This document shows positions 44,284 through 53,628 of a stretch of 64,000 nt of DNA, one piece after another. A program made the position numbers and the translations under genes. Position 1 is the stretch's first letter. Every line of letters begins with the position of its first letter. The stretch lies in contig NZ_WBOS01000002.1 in the NCBI RefSeq assembly GCF_008923245.1, forward strand, positions 620,001 through 684,000, read 5' to 3'. This stretch comes from Cytobacillus depressus (GTDB lineage Bacteria > Bacillota > Bacilli > Bacillales > Cytobacillaceae). Under the pieces are notes generated by a model. It made no database searches. It was not told the DNA's origin and saw nothing but the letters and a program-made list of their open reading frames with translations.

Positions 44284-44802
44284 ATGACTATAGCGATTTT
44301 GACATTACTTTCAACATTTTTAGGAACTGGACTAGCCGGTTTTATTACACATAGAGCGACAAAACAACAAATTGAAAATGATCGTTTAATAAGGGAGACT
44401 ACATATCTTGAAAGACAAACCAAAGGGTATGTAAGTCTGAGCTGGATACTTTATCAAATGTTATTGTTAGTAGACCATCTAGAATTCTTCATTATGGAAA
44501 GGGGAAAGGGATTAAATATTTATGAGGTTAATTACGATGAAGAAATTAAAGAAAATATAGCTGAGTTAATTAATTTAAAGAAACGATTAGAGCAGCTAGA
44601 TGTTGATTTGTTTTCATTAGAAGTTTACGAAGTGATAAATAAATTCACTGGATTCATATTCAATCTACAGTTTATCACTAAAGTTATTGTTAGAGATAAA
44701 GTTAATAACGAATTTCAATTAAATAAGTTCAATAGTGACGTAGCCTTATTAAGAGAATTATATAAGGAATATAAAAGTAAAATAAATAAAATAGAACAAT
44801 AA
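44284..44802 (+). CDS. Membrane-anchored accessory protein (172 aa)
   Basis: One N-terminal span (residues 3-21), then long helices, probably coiled coil. Shares layout, not sequence, with other single-span phage accessory proteins. Unknown. Confidence 0.55.
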   Translation: MTIAILTLLSTFLGTGLAGFITHRATKQQIENDRLIRETTYLERQTKGYVSLSWILYQMLLLVDHLEFFIMERGKGLNIYEVNYDEEIKENIAELINLKKRLEQLDVDLFSLEVYEVINKFTGFIFNLQFITKVIVRDKVNNEFQLNKFNSDVALLRELYKEYKSKINKIEQ

Positions 44803-44879
44803 GAAAGTTAGAATATTCTTAAGAGCATCTTTCTAATTTGAGAGGTGCTTTTTATTTTGGAGAAAGCAGGGTGAGAGAA

Positions 44880-45131
44880 ATGGAAATTGATTATGAAAAG
44901 CTATCTCAAGCAATTAAGGCATTTGCTGAAGTTTGTAGACCTTTAGTTGAACAGATAAAGAAAGCATGGAGCGTACTTAAGTCTTTAGCTAAAGATTATA
45001 TTCAACATTTACCTAAGTATCCAAAGTTGATTCATCCAGCTGTAAGTGTCAAGCAGAGTGATTATAATCGTTTGCGATCTCAGGTGCTGATCAATAAGCC
45101 TATGAGGGTTAGAGCGAGGACTTGTTGTTAG
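44880..45131 (+). CDS. Phage protein before HNH (83 aa)
   Basis: ATG 44880 behind GGGTGAGAG. IDYEKLSQAIKAFAEVCRPLVEQIKKAW and the basic end RVRARTCC are typical of a small protein preceding HNH in siphovirus packaging modules. Function unknown. Confidence 0.55.
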   Translation: MEIDYEKLSQAIKAFAEVCRPLVEQIKKAWSVLKSLAKDYIQHLPKYPKLIHPAVSVKQSDYNRLRSQVLINKPMRVRARTCC

Positions 45132-45132
45132 T

Positions 45133-45462
45133 ATGATGGAATATAAAACTAAAGAACAAAAGAAAAAGTTCTATAATGGATCTGCTTGGGATGAATTAAG
45201 GCAGCAAGCATTGGGACGGGATAACTATGAGTGCAAAGAGTGTAAGCGTCAAGGATTAGTTCATGTGGATTCCGTAAAGGAAGAGGGTGAACGGAAGAAG
45301 GTTGAGTTAAACGTCCATCACATCAAAGAGATTGAACATCATCCAGAGTTTGCTCTTGAATTGGATAACCTTGAGACACTTTGTATATATCATCATAATC
45401 TGATTCACGATAAAGGATTTAAACCAATAAAGGAAAATAAATGGAATGACGAAAAGTGGTAA
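45133..45462 (+). CDS. HNH endonuclease
   Basis: 109 residues with C34-x2-C37, the VHHIKEI histidine pair, the asparagine of LDNLETLC and the final HHNLIHD: a full HNH site. HNH proteins next to terminase assist cos cleavage and packaging in HK97-like phages. Confidence 0.9.
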   Translation: MMEYKTKEQKKKFYNGSAWDELRQQALGRDNYECKECKRQGLVHVDSVKEEGERKKVELNVHHIKEIEHHPEFALELDNLETLCIYHHNLIHDKGFKPIKENKWNDEKW

Positions 45463-45582
45463 TGCCCCCCGTCAAATAATTTTGCCATTTTTATTTTGGC
45501 TGCAGACCGGTCGCGGGGTCAACTCTCTGAAAATATTTAAAATAAGTCCTTCACATTAGGGGTGATTGGGGGGAGGGGTAAT
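45463..45582. other. Probable cos region
   Basis: The only gap in the packaging module, between HNH and small terminase. It contains a C run (GCCCCCCGTC), the GC-rich GACCGGTCGCGGGG (45507-45520) in AT-rich DNA and no reading frame. Position and composition fit a cohesive-end site. Confidence 0.5.
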
Positions 45583-45915
45583 ATGGAAAAAGTAAATTTT
45601 AACGAATTAAAAAAACAATTATTAGCACGTATCGATACTGATGATTTGCTGGAAGTAAAGAAAGTAAATGATTTAATTCGGCTGAATGAATTAGATGCAG
45701 AATGCGATAAAGTGATTGATCGTGACGGAGTAAGTATTGTCATCGAAAATGGCTCTCAAAAATTCATAAAGAGTCATCCTAGTATGAATGAGAAGATGAA
45801 AATCAATGCTCAAAAAATCGCATTGGAAAAATCGATTAAATTCAAATTGAAAGCAGCTCCTGCCCCTGCATCATCATCTGTGGAAGGCAAGCCGAAGCGT
45901 GGTAGTTTAATTTGA
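45583..45915 (+). CDS. Terminase small subunit (P27 family)
   Basis: 110 residues from ATG 45583 after GGGGAGGGG. Pattern VNDLIRLNELDAECDKVIDRDGVSIVIENGSQKFIKSHPSMNE is that of P27-type small terminases, which recognise the packaging site. Overlaps the large subunit start by four bases. Confidence 0.88.
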   Translation: MEKVNFNELKKQLLARIDTDDLLEVKKVNDLIRLNELDAECDKVIDRDGVSIVIENGSQKFIKSHPSMNEKMKINAQKIALEKSIKFKLKAAPAPASSSVEGKPKRGSLI

Positions 45916-47627
45916 TTAGTTATAGCTATATCAATGAATATATTCGTCAGTGGCGAGAAGGCGAAATCACTTTAAATAAAGAGCGAATTATGCTCATCGA
46001 ATGGTTAGAACAAGACATCTTGATGATGCGGGATATTTATTTTGATAGTGGACAGATTGAAAATTTCATTCAGTTTGCTGACAAATGGTATTTCTCATTA
46101 GAACCATTCCAAAAATTTTTAACGTGCTTCATTTTCTTGCGTTATAAGGATTCAGATGACTTAGTTTTTGATGAATTTTTTATTTACATGGCTCGTGGTG
46201 CTGGTAAGAATGGTTTTGTTTCAGCGCTTGTTAATTATTTTATAAGTGAACTCCATGGCATTGATTTTTATAATGTATCAATTGTGGCCAATAGTGAAAA
46301 ACAAGCAAAAACATCATTTACGGAAGTTTATAATGCGATTGATATGAATGATGCTTTGAAAGAATACTTCAAACATCAAAAGGCTGTTATCGAATCAGTT
46401 GATACAAAATCAATCTTTCAGTTTCATACCTCTAATGCCAGTACGAAAGATGGTTTGCGTGATGGTTGTGTAGTTTATGATGAAGTGCATGAATATGAAA
46501 ATAATGACGTAGTTGATGTATTCTCGGGTGGTCTTGGTAAAGTTGAAGACAGCCGGGAATTTTTTATTGGTACCGATGGGTTTGTTCGCGATGGCTTTAT
46601 TGACCGTTTAAAAGAACGCGCATTGAGTATTTTGAAGCGTGAGATATCGGTAAAAGAAGATTCATTATTCCCATTTATGTGCTGCATCGATAACGAAGAT
46701 GAAATGCACGATATGAACATGTGGCAAAAAGCTAATCCAATGTTCCATCCGTCATTATCTACTTATGCAAAAACGCTTTACAAAAAGGTCTTGAAACAAT
46801 ATCGCAAACTTCAAAACGATTCTTCAGGTTATGAAAACTTCATCACGAAGAGAATGAATTTACCGAAAGTCGATTTAGAAAAATCGGTAACATCATGGGA
46901 CAAAATTGAAGCGACAGATCAAGAATACGATTTGGAGAAATTAAAACAACGTGAATGTATTGGTTGCATTGACTATGCTTCTATTCGCGACTTTGTAGCC
47001 AATGGTTTGTTGTTTGTGGAAGGCGATAAATTCATCTTACCAAAAGAATTAACACATTCATTTGTGTGTAAACCTTTTGCTGATAAGCATTATGCATATA
47101 GCGGCAATAAAGCGGAAGGTAACAATAAAAAAGACCATCGTAAATTCGCACCTATTAAAGAATGGGAAGAGCAAGGATTTTTAACAGTCCTCCACAAAGA
47201 TACGATGGATCCACATTTAATTGTTAAATGGTTTGTTGATAAAAGAAACGAAGGTTGGAATATCATTAAGATTGTCGGCGATAATTTCCGGATGGAGATT
47301 TTGAGACCATTATTTGAGGCAGAAGGCTTCGAGGTTGAAATCATACGTAATCCAGATGCGGCAAGTGCGTTGTTAGCTCCAAAAATTGAATTAGCATTCG
47401 ATAATCATAATGTTATTTTTGGAGACAATCCAGTAATGCGATGGTATACAAACAATGTATTGGTTGTTATTGATGGTAAGGGCAATAAGTTATATCGCAA
47501 AAAAGAACCAGTCAAACGCAAAACGGATGGTTTTATGATGTTTTTATATGGTGTATGGGCATCTAGAGATTTAGATAATTACGATGCTTCAGATGCCTTA
47601 GATATACTAGATGCACTTAACTTTTAG
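45912..47627 (+). CDS. Terminase large subunit
   Basis: 571 residues, TTG start. ATPase with Walker A ARGAGKNG (94-101) and Walker B CVVYDE (Glu191), and a C-terminal RNase H-like nuclease (Asp in IDYAS, then IVGDNFR, DASDALDILD). It drives DNA into the capsid and cuts cos ends. Confidence 0.95.
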   Translation: MISYSYINEYIRQWREGEITLNKERIMLIEWLEQDILMMRDIYFDSGQIENFIQFADKWYFSLEPFQKFLTCFIFLRYKDSDDLVFDEFFIYMARGAGKNGFVSALVNYFISELHGIDFYNVSIVANSEKQAKTSFTEVYNAIDMNDALKEYFKHQKAVIESVDTKSIFQFHTSNASTKDGLRDGCVVYDEVHEYENNDVVDVFSGGLGKVEDSREFFIGTDGFVRDGFIDRLKERALSILKREISVKEDSLFPFMCCIDNEDEMHDMNMWQKANPMFHPSLSTYAKTLYKKVLKQYRKLQNDSSGYENFITKRMNLPKVDLEKSVTSWDKIEATDQEYDLEKLKQRECIGCIDYASIRDFVANGLLFVEGDKFILPKELTHSFVCKPFADKHYAYSGNKAEGNNKKDHRKFAPIKEWEEQGFLTVLHKDTMDPHLIVKWFVDKRNEGWNIIKIVGDNFRMEILRPLFEAEGFEVEIIRNPDAASALLAPKIELAFDNHNVIFGDNPVMRWYTNNVLVVIDGKGNKLYRKKEPVKRKTDGFMMFLYGVWASRDLDNYDASDALDILDALNF

Positions 47628-47647
47628 GGAGGGGGTGAAAATGTGAA

Positions 47648-48790
47648 ATGGGATTTTTAGATAGCGTATTAAGACGCAATAAGGAACTTGAATCGATGTT
47701 TGATCTTGATTTATTTTCCGAAAACGTTCCACATCGAGCTTATTTAAAAAAGATGGCTTTAGAAACATGTATAAACTTTATCGGCCGGACGATAAGCCAA
47801 TCTGATTTTAGATTTATGGAGAATGGAAAGCGACAGCTAAACGATTGGCATTATTTGATGAATGTTAGGCCAAACACAGATCAATCCGTAGCAGATTTTT
47901 GGCAGAGGTTTATTTATGAATTAATACATGAGAATGAGGTTCTAGTCATCTTATCAGATAACAATGATCTACTGATTGCTGATGATTTTACCCGAAATGA
48001 TTATGCAGTTTATCCTGATGTCTTTACTGATGTTACTGTCAAAGACTATACTTTCAAACGCTCATTCAAGATGGATGAAGTTATTTACCTTACCTACAAC
48101 AATGAAAAATTATCAAAATTTATGGAAGGTATGTTTGAAGATTTTGGTGATTTGTTTAGTAGGATGATTGAAACAAGCAAGAGGGCAAATCAGATCCGCG
48201 GTACTGTAAGTATTGATTCCACACAATCCCTTAATGAGGAAAATCAAACCAAGTTACAGAATTTTATCGATAAATTGTTCAATGCATTTAAGAATAATCT
48301 GGTTGCCATCGTCCCGAAATTAAAAGGCTTTGATTATAACGAGGTCTCTAAGGGTGATGTTAACGGAAAATCCATCGAAGAGATTATTAAACTCAAGAAA
48401 TCCTTAATTGATGATGTTGCAGATATTTTGGGCATTCCTAATGCTCTGATCCATGGGGAATTATCGGAGTATGAAACTAGTATTAAGGCATATGTGAAGT
48501 TCTGCATTGGACCATTAATAAAAAAAATCTCTGATGAGTTGAATGCAAAGTTAATTGAAAAAGAGGATTATCTTAACGGTACAAAGGTAGAGGTCCGAGG
48601 TGTTACTGATATGAATGTTATTGAGAATGCTGAAGCAGTAGATAAACTAGTTTCTTCTGGAGCTTATACTCGAAATGAGGTTAGGGTGAAATTTGGTGAT
48701 GAACCTTCCGATAATCCGGAATTAGATAAGTTTGTCATCACTAAAAACTATCAATCTGCTGAATCTGTGGAGGGAGGTGAAAACGAGTGA
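47648..48790 (+). CDS. Portal protein (HK97 family)
   Basis: 380 residues. The N-terminal RAYLKKMALETCINFIGRTISQSDF and the ALIHGELSEYETSIKAYVKFCIGPLIKKI helix are typical of HK97-type portals. It ends GAGTGA, overlapping the protease start. Ribosome binding site GGAGGGGG. Confidence 0.92.
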   Translation: MGFLDSVLRRNKELESMFDLDLFSENVPHRAYLKKMALETCINFIGRTISQSDFRFMENGKRQLNDWHYLMNVRPNTDQSVADFWQRFIYELIHENEVLVILSDNNDLLIADDFTRNDYAVYPDVFTDVTVKDYTFKRSFKMDEVIYLTYNNEKLSKFMEGMFEDFGDLFSRMIETSKRANQIRGTVSIDSTQSLNEENQTKLQNFIDKLFNAFKNNLVAIVPKLKGFDYNEVSKGDVNGKSIEEIIKLKKSLIDDVADILGIPNALIHGELSEYETSIKAYVKFCIGPLIKKISDELNAKLIEKEDYLNGTKVEVRGVTDMNVIENAEAVDKLVSSGAYTRNEVRVKFGDEPSDNPELDKFVITKNYQSAESVEGGENE

Positions 48791-49581
48791 GAAATATGAC
48801 TAAAGAAGATTTCTTTAAGTTATTCAAAAATCAGTCGTATACTGAACAATTAAAAGAAATCCCACAAAAGTTTAATGTCGTCCACAATGAAGAAACGAAA
48901 ACTAGTGAGATTACAATTTACGGTGTTATCGGTACATCATGGTGGAGTGATAGTTTTTCCGCAAGTGACATGGACGAGGCTTTAAATCAAGCTGGTGAAA
49001 ACGATATTAAAATTCATTTAAATAGCCCAGGCGGCGATGCCTTTATGGGAATTGCTATTTACAATCGTTTGAAACGTCATGAAGGAAAAGTAACAATTTT
49101 TGTAGATGGATGGGCTTGCTCAGCTGCTTCAGTTATTGCAATGGCAGCAGATGAATTAATCATGGGTCTTGGATCGATGATGATGATTCATGAAGCAAGC
49201 AACATTGTGTGGGGTACTAAAACTGAAATGAGAAAAGAAGCTGACATTCTAGATGAACTAGAAGAGGGTATTATTGATATTTACATGACAAAAGCAAATG
49301 TTAGTCGTGAGGAAATTCGAGAGAAGGTTGATGCTGAAACTTGGTTCAGTGCTAAAAAGGCTGTTGAAATCGGCTTTGCTACTGAAGCAAAGGGTACTGC
49401 ATTAGACGATGATATTACTGCAAGTAATTCAGTTTTAGGTGATGAACAAAAACGCCAAATTATGAACGAATTAAAGAATATTTTAAAACCAAATAACCAA
49501 GAACAAGAACCTTCTCCAACTGCCACAACAACTGTGGAAAATGGAAAAGGTTCTTTTAATTTATTAAAAAAATGGAGGTAA
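48787..49581 (+). CDS. ClpP-like prohead protease
   Basis: 264 residues, GTG start behind GGGAGGTG. ClpP fold with Ser112 (ACSAASVIAM), His135 (MMIHEAS) and an acid near 164 (GIIDIY). It processes the capsid protein during maturation. The tail after residue 215 is a variable linker. Confidence 0.92.
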   Translation: MRNMTKEDFFKLFKNQSYTEQLKEIPQKFNVVHNEETKTSEITIYGVIGTSWWSDSFSASDMDEALNQAGENDIKIHLNSPGGDAFMGIAIYNRLKRHEGKVTIFVDGWACSAASVIAMAADELIMGLGSMMMIHEASNIVWGTKTEMRKEADILDELEEGIIDIYMTKANVSREEIREKVDAETWFSAKKAVEIGFATEAKGTALDDDITASNSVLGDEQKRQIMNELKNILKPNNQEQEPSPTATTTVENGKGSFNLLKKWR

Positions 49582-49587
49582 CGAACT

Positions 49588-50748
49588 ATGGTTATGAAAT
49601 TAAAAGGCACAATGAAAAATTTTAAAGAAAAGAAACAAGCGTACATGAATGTTATGAAAGCTGAAAATTCAACTCCTGAACAGTTGGAAACAGCATTCGA
49701 TGAAATGTTTACTGCCCTTCAATCAGATTTAACTGAACAGATTACAAATGAAGCTCGCAATGAAGTACATGATGCTCAAATTTTAGCTGCTCGTGGCCAA
49801 AATGTATTAACGTCAACAGAGCGCACATTCTTTAACGAAGTTATTCATAGCGGTGGCTTTGCAGAAGATACGATACTTCCAGTAACTACACAAGAGCGTG
49901 TGTTTGAGGATTTAGTATCTCAGCATCCACTTTTAGATGTAATCGGATTAAAGGATTTAGGTGCAATTACTCGCTTTATTTATTCTGATCCGACTAAAGC
50001 ATACGCATGGGGCGCATTGTTCGGAGACATTAAAGGTCAAGTGTCTAGCGCCTTCCATGAAGAGCAAATTGGACAATTAAAGCTTACTGCATTTGCTGTT
50101 ATTCCAAAGGATATGCTTGAACTTGGTCCAGAATGGGTTGAGCGTTATGTTCGTACACTTTTAGTAGAATCCTATTCTGTTGGCCTTGAATATGGACTTG
50201 TAAATGGTCGAGGACCATCGAAAAACGAGCCGATTGGACTTATGAAAAATGTTAATAAAGATACAGGTGCGGTAACTGATAAAACATCTAGCGGTACATT
50301 AACATTCGCGCCATCCCAATTTGGTGAAGTTGTGGCTGGCGAATTACACGATGTAATTAAGGCGCTTTCTGTTGATGCTGATGGTAAAGCACGCAAAGTG
50401 TTAAATAAGGTAGTAATGCTTGTTAATCCAGTTGATGCAATCAGTGTGCAGGCACGTAACACGATTCAAACAGCCAACGGGCAATGGGTTACTTCTTTGC
50501 CATATAATGTCCAGGTTGTGGAATCAGAAGAAGTGCCGGAGAAGAAGGCGCTATTTTTCGTAAAAGACGCTTATTTAGCTGCTATTGCTGGTGGGTACAA
50601 ACTTAACAAATTTGACCAAACTCTCGCGATTGAAGACGCAATGCTTTATACGATTAAACAGTTTGCTAATGGTAAGCCAAAGGATAATAAGACTGCACTT
50701 CTATATGATTTAGATATTAATTTCGCAGCAGGAACTCCGGCAGTTTAA
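49588..50748 (+). CDS. Major capsid protein (HK97 fold)
   Basis: 386 residues. N-terminal helical delta-like region (about 1-75), then VLTSTERTFFNEVIHSGGF and the typical HEEQIGQLKLTAFAVIPKDMLELGPEW segment. Directly behind the protease. No A/T-rich alternative start needed; ATG 49588 or 49594. Confidence 0.93.
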   Translation: MVMKLKGTMKNFKEKKQAYMNVMKAENSTPEQLETAFDEMFTALQSDLTEQITNEARNEVHDAQILAARGQNVLTSTERTFFNEVIHSGGFAEDTILPVTTQERVFEDLVSQHPLLDVIGLKDLGAITRFIYSDPTKAYAWGALFGDIKGQVSSAFHEEQIGQLKLTAFAVIPKDMLELGPEWVERYVRTLLVESYSVGLEYGLVNGRGPSKNEPIGLMKNVNKDTGAVTDKTSSGTLTFAPSQFGEVVAGELHDVIKALSVDADGKARKVLNKVVMLVNPVDAISVQARNTIQTANGQWVTSLPYNVQVVESEEVPEKKALFFVKDAYLAAIAGGYKLNKFDQTLAIEDAMLYTIKQFANGKPKDNKTALLYDLDINFAAGTPAV

Positions 50749-50761
50749 TAGGAGTGGTTAA

Positions 50762-50932
50762 ATGTATAAAGTAATCAATGAATTTATAGATTTACAGAAC
50801 GGGAATATCCACTATAAAGTAGGGGGTATTTATCCAAAGGGTGATTATAAACCTACAAAAAAACGTATTAGTGAGCTTTCTAAGGAGCATCCGAAATACA
50901 AATGTAGGTTTATCGAAAAAGTTGAGGAGTGA
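50762..50932 (+). CDS. Small capsid-module protein (56 aa)
   Basis: ATG 50762 after TAGGAGTGG. VINEFIDLQNGNIHYKVGGIYPKG followed by a basic helix and EVEE end: a small beta-domain protein common between capsid and connector genes. Function unknown. Confidence 0.7.
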   Translation: MYKVINEFIDLQNGNIHYKVGGIYPKGDYKPTKKRISELSKEHPKYKCRFIEKVEE

Positions 50933-50937
50933 TGTTT

Positions 50938-51228
50938 ATGAGCATCACTGATACTATTTTAGAAGAATTCAAAGAGAGGATGCACTTGGGAGATCATGAA
51001 GATGAAAACCTAAGACGCATCCTTTCTGCGTCTAATGCTGACCTTAAAAGAATCTGCGGGGCTTATGACATTAATATAGATGAAGTGTTCAAGGAGCTTG
51101 TTTTTGAACGTTCCCGGTATGTTTATAACGATGCTCTAGAATTTTTTAATAACAACTTTTTGAGCCAGATTTATAGTTTAGCACTTGAGAAGGCTCTCAA
51201 AGAAGGTGATTCAAGTGAAACCATTTAA
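50938..51228 (+). CDS. Head-tail connector (gp6-like)
   Basis: 96 residues, helical, with ERSRYVYNDALEFFNNNFLSQI; the position after capsid is that of HK97 gp6/YqbG-like adaptors. ATG 50938 behind GAGGAG. Confidence 0.8.
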   Translation: MSITDTILEEFKERMHLGDHEDENLRRILSASNADLKRICGAYDINIDEVFKELVFERSRYVYNDALEFFNNNFLSQIYSLALEKALKEGDSSETI

Positions 51229-51565
51229 GTATAATCCTAAGAAAAATTCTGGGCGCTTTAGACATCGAATCAGTATACTCAAAGCACCTGGTCCCGATGA
51301 TGTGGATGAAGTAGGACAACCATTAGACGATTGGATTCCTATTGCAGAAACATGGGCGGCTATTGAACCATTAAGGGGTCGAGAGTTGTTTACGGCTCAA
51401 CAGGTAAACGCAGAGGTTACGGCAAGAATAACTATTCGTTATCGAACTGGAATTGATCGTACTATGAAGGCGATTTATAACGATAATGAATTTGAATTCT
51501 TGTATGTAATCAACACTAACTATGCAAATGAAGAATTGCAGATTATGTGTAAGGAGCGTCAATAA
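51215..51565 (+). CDS. Head closure protein (SPP1 gp16-like)
   Basis: 116 residues, GTG start behind AAGGTG. RFRHRISILKAPG and ETWAAIEPLRGRELFTAQQVNAEVT mark the phage head-tail stopper family. Overlaps its neighbours on both sides. Confidence 0.88.
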   Translation: MKPFKYNPKKNSGRFRHRISILKAPGPDDVDEVGQPLDDWIPIAETWAAIEPLRGRELFTAQQVNAEVTARITIRYRTGIDRTMKAIYNDNEFEFLYVINTNYANEELQIMCKERQ

Positions 51566-51987
51566 TGGCTAGGCGAATGAGACAAAATAGCAATATGAGG
51601 ATTCGAGTCGATGGGGTGGAGGATATTATTAGAGCTCTACAACGAGCTGACGAAGCGCTACAAAAAGAGCTGCATGATCTTATCTCGGAATGCGCCGAAA
51701 TCGTCTTTCGTGAAGCTGATGCACGTGTACCTATTTTATCCGGTAAGGCAAGAAACACTTTGCGAATTGAAGTAGGTAAAAATGACAAAGGTGTTTTCTA
51801 TGCTAATGTTGTCGTCGGAAACGGTACGGGAAAAACCGATCCATATTACATCACATTCTACGAGCTCGGTACATCGCGCCAGGAGCCTAGACCATTCATG
51901 AGACCTTCTTTAGATAAAAGCAAATCGAAGATAAGGGCTCACCTTATTGCAGGCTTGAGAGCAGCCATAGCAAGGCAAGGGAGTTGA
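51565..51987 (+). CDS. HK97 gp10-family tail completion protein
   Basis: 140 residues; VPILSGKARNTLRIEVGKND and the ELGTSRQEPRPFMRPSLD block are the gp10 signature. Start overlaps the previous stop. Confidence 0.9.
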   Translation: MARRMRQNSNMRIRVDGVEDIIRALQRADEALQKELHDLISECAEIVFREADARVPILSGKARNTLRIEVGKNDKGVFYANVVVGNGTGKTDPYYITFYELGTSRQEPRPFMRPSLDKSKSKIRAHLIAGLRAAIARQGS

Positions 51988-51991
51988 TAGC

Positions 51992-52366
51992 TTGCTAGAA
52001 ACTGATTTAGTTAATTATCTTAAAAACTACCAGCCATTAAAGGATTTAGTTGGTGGTAGAATTTATCCCGGTGTTATACCTGAAAATGGAACGAAACCAG
52101 CTATAGCATACAACGAAATATCGGCACCAGGTCATCATGACATTGATGTAGCGTTCCCGCGTTTTCAGTTTTCTTGCTTTTCTACTAGATACACAGAGGC
52201 GAAGCAAGTTAGAAAAGAAATTGAAAATGCTTTAAAAAGATTTAAAGGTAAAATGGGCAACACTCGTGTAATTCAAGGTGTTTCTGCAGGTAAATACATG
52301 TTATACGAAAAAGATACAATGTTGCACAATGCAATTATTGATATAAAAATTATTTATTGGGAGTGA
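51992..52366 (+). CDS. Tail completion protein (DUF3168-like)
   Basis: 124 residues, TTG start. VGGRIYPGVIPENGTKPAIAY and the conserved order between gp10 and tail tube identify the tail terminator group. Confidence 0.85.
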   Translation: MLETDLVNYLKNYQPLKDLVGGRIYPGVIPENGTKPAIAYNEISAPGHHDIDVAFPRFQFSCFSTRYTEAKQVRKEIENALKRFKGKMGNTRVIQGVSAGKYMLYEKDTMLHNAIIDIKIIYWE

Positions 52367-52371
52367 ATGCA

Positions 52372-52947
52372 ATGAGGAATATGACAACGGTACAACAGAA
52401 AAGTACAATCCGTTTTGGCTCAGCAAAATTCGAAGTAGGGGAAACAGAGGAAACACTCATTGACCTTGGTGCTATGAGAGGAATATCTTTCGAAGAATCA
52501 TGGGATGAAATCCAAGTGAAATCTGATAACGCTGGAGTAATCACGGCAGGAATCACGAATCATACAGCCAAGATTGCGGGCAACTTGATGGAGATTAATC
52601 TTAAAACACTCCATGTACTTCGTGGCGGAATCGATAAATATGAGGAAGTAGCAGCGGATTCTCAAGCGGGTAAAAAGGCGGCTATTAAACTATTGTCTGG
52701 CGGTCTTAGCACTTTCCAACCTAGAATTGTTAAAATCACTAACTATAATGATAAAAATGAAGCATTTAGCATCAAGATATTCAAAGCGAATGCGGCAAGC
52801 GGTTTAAATATCACCTTCCCTGAAGCTGACGGAGAAGATCCAGCAATGACTCCGATTGAAATGACAGGAACTTTAGATGCAGAGCGTGATCCGGGTGAGC
52901 AACTATTCGAAATTTACGACGAGCAAGGAGTAGTACCAACAGTTTAA
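52372..52947 (+). CDS. Major tail tube protein
   Basis: 191 residues from ATG 52372 (GGGAGTG upstream). Beta-rich, with ETLIDLGAMRGISFEESWD and an ADGEDPAMTPIEMTGT end typical of siphovirus tube subunits. Closed by a terminator at 52946. Confidence 0.85.
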   Translation: MRNMTTVQQKSTIRFGSAKFEVGETEETLIDLGAMRGISFEESWDEIQVKSDNAGVITAGITNHTAKIAGNLMEINLKTLHVLRGGIDKYEEVAADSQAGKKAAIKLLSGGLSTFQPRIVKITNYNDKNEAFSIKIFKANAASGLNITFPEADGEDPAMTPIEMTGTLDAERDPGEQLFEIYDEQGVVPTV

Positions 52948-52974
52948 GCACTCATTTTATGGGTGCTTTTTTAT
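52946..52974 (+). terminator. Terminator after tail tube gene
   Basis: AAGCACTCA/TGGGTGCTT stem with a T run. Confidence 0.75.
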
Positions 52975-52999
52975 ATTGAATTGAAAGGATGGAATAAAA

Positions 53000-53338
53000 A
53001 TGGCTCAAGAAATTCTTGATTTAGATAAATTAATCCCCGAACAGCGCATCATTCGACTAGCAGGAAAAGAAATCGACGTTTCAAAAATTCCCTCTCGAGT
53101 AACATTAGAAATTGCTAAGAAATCGGATGTTTTAAAAAGTGGTTCAGAAGAAAGCTTTCCTGTTCTATTAGATTTAGTGGTCAAAATATGCAAGCCGTCA
53201 CAACCAGATATTACGTCTGATTGGATTATTGACAATACTAGCCTTGATCAACTTCTGGCATTAGTTGAATTTATTCTTAAACCAATTAAAGATCGAACTG
53301 ATGGTGAGGGAAAAAACGAGGCAAGCCCCAACCAATAG
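53000..53338 (+). CDS. Tail assembly chaperone G
   Basis: 112 residues. Small helical protein ahead of the tape measure, as lambda gpG. Codons GGA AAA AAC (53309-53317) near its end contain the slippery heptamer A-AAA-AAC; a -1 slip would fuse it to the next frame. Confidence 0.88.
   Translation: MAQEILDLDKLIPEQRIIRLAGKEIDVSKIPSRVTLEIAKKSDVLKSGSEESFPVLLDLVVKICKPSQPDITSDWIIDNTSLDQLLALVEFILKPIKDRTDGEGKNEASPNQ
53311..53317 (+). promoter_or_regulatory. Programmed -1 frameshift site
   Basis: A-AAA-AAC in the zero frame of the G gene, the most efficient class of -1 slippery heptamer. The -1 frame is open from here through 53628. Confidence 0.8.
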
Positions 53339-53340
53339 AA

Positions 53341-53628
53341 ATGGGGCGTATATTAGCGAGAGTAGGCAGTATGTTTGCTTGGGCAACCCCGGATTACATG
53401 CTTGATTATATGTCCTTAGATCAAATTTTCATGTATTACGATTTCGGCCTGGAACATGAAGAAAATAAATCAATCATCTTGGTCAATCGCATTGCGGTTG
53501 GCCTTTTTGGTGTTGAAGAAGAGCCGAAAAAGCAGAAAAAGGACTACAATGATACACCGGACCGGGAAGCTTTTTACAAATATTATGGTGATCGTATTAA
53601 ACGTCCAGAGAAGCGAGGTCAACCATGA
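53341..53628 (+). CDS. Tail assembly chaperone T extension (made as GT fusion)
   Basis: 95 codons from the first ATG, in the -1 frame of gene G. SMFAWATPDYMLDYMSLDQIFMYYDFGLE is typical of the T part of GT chaperones that coat the tape measure. No ribosome binding site precedes ATG 53341, so it is most likely made only by the frameshift at 53311. Confidence 0.85.
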   Translation: MGRILARVGSMFAWATPDYMLDYMSLDQIFMYYDFGLEHEENKSIILVNRIAVGLFGVEEEPKKQKKDYNDTPDREAFYKYYGDRIKRPEKRGQP

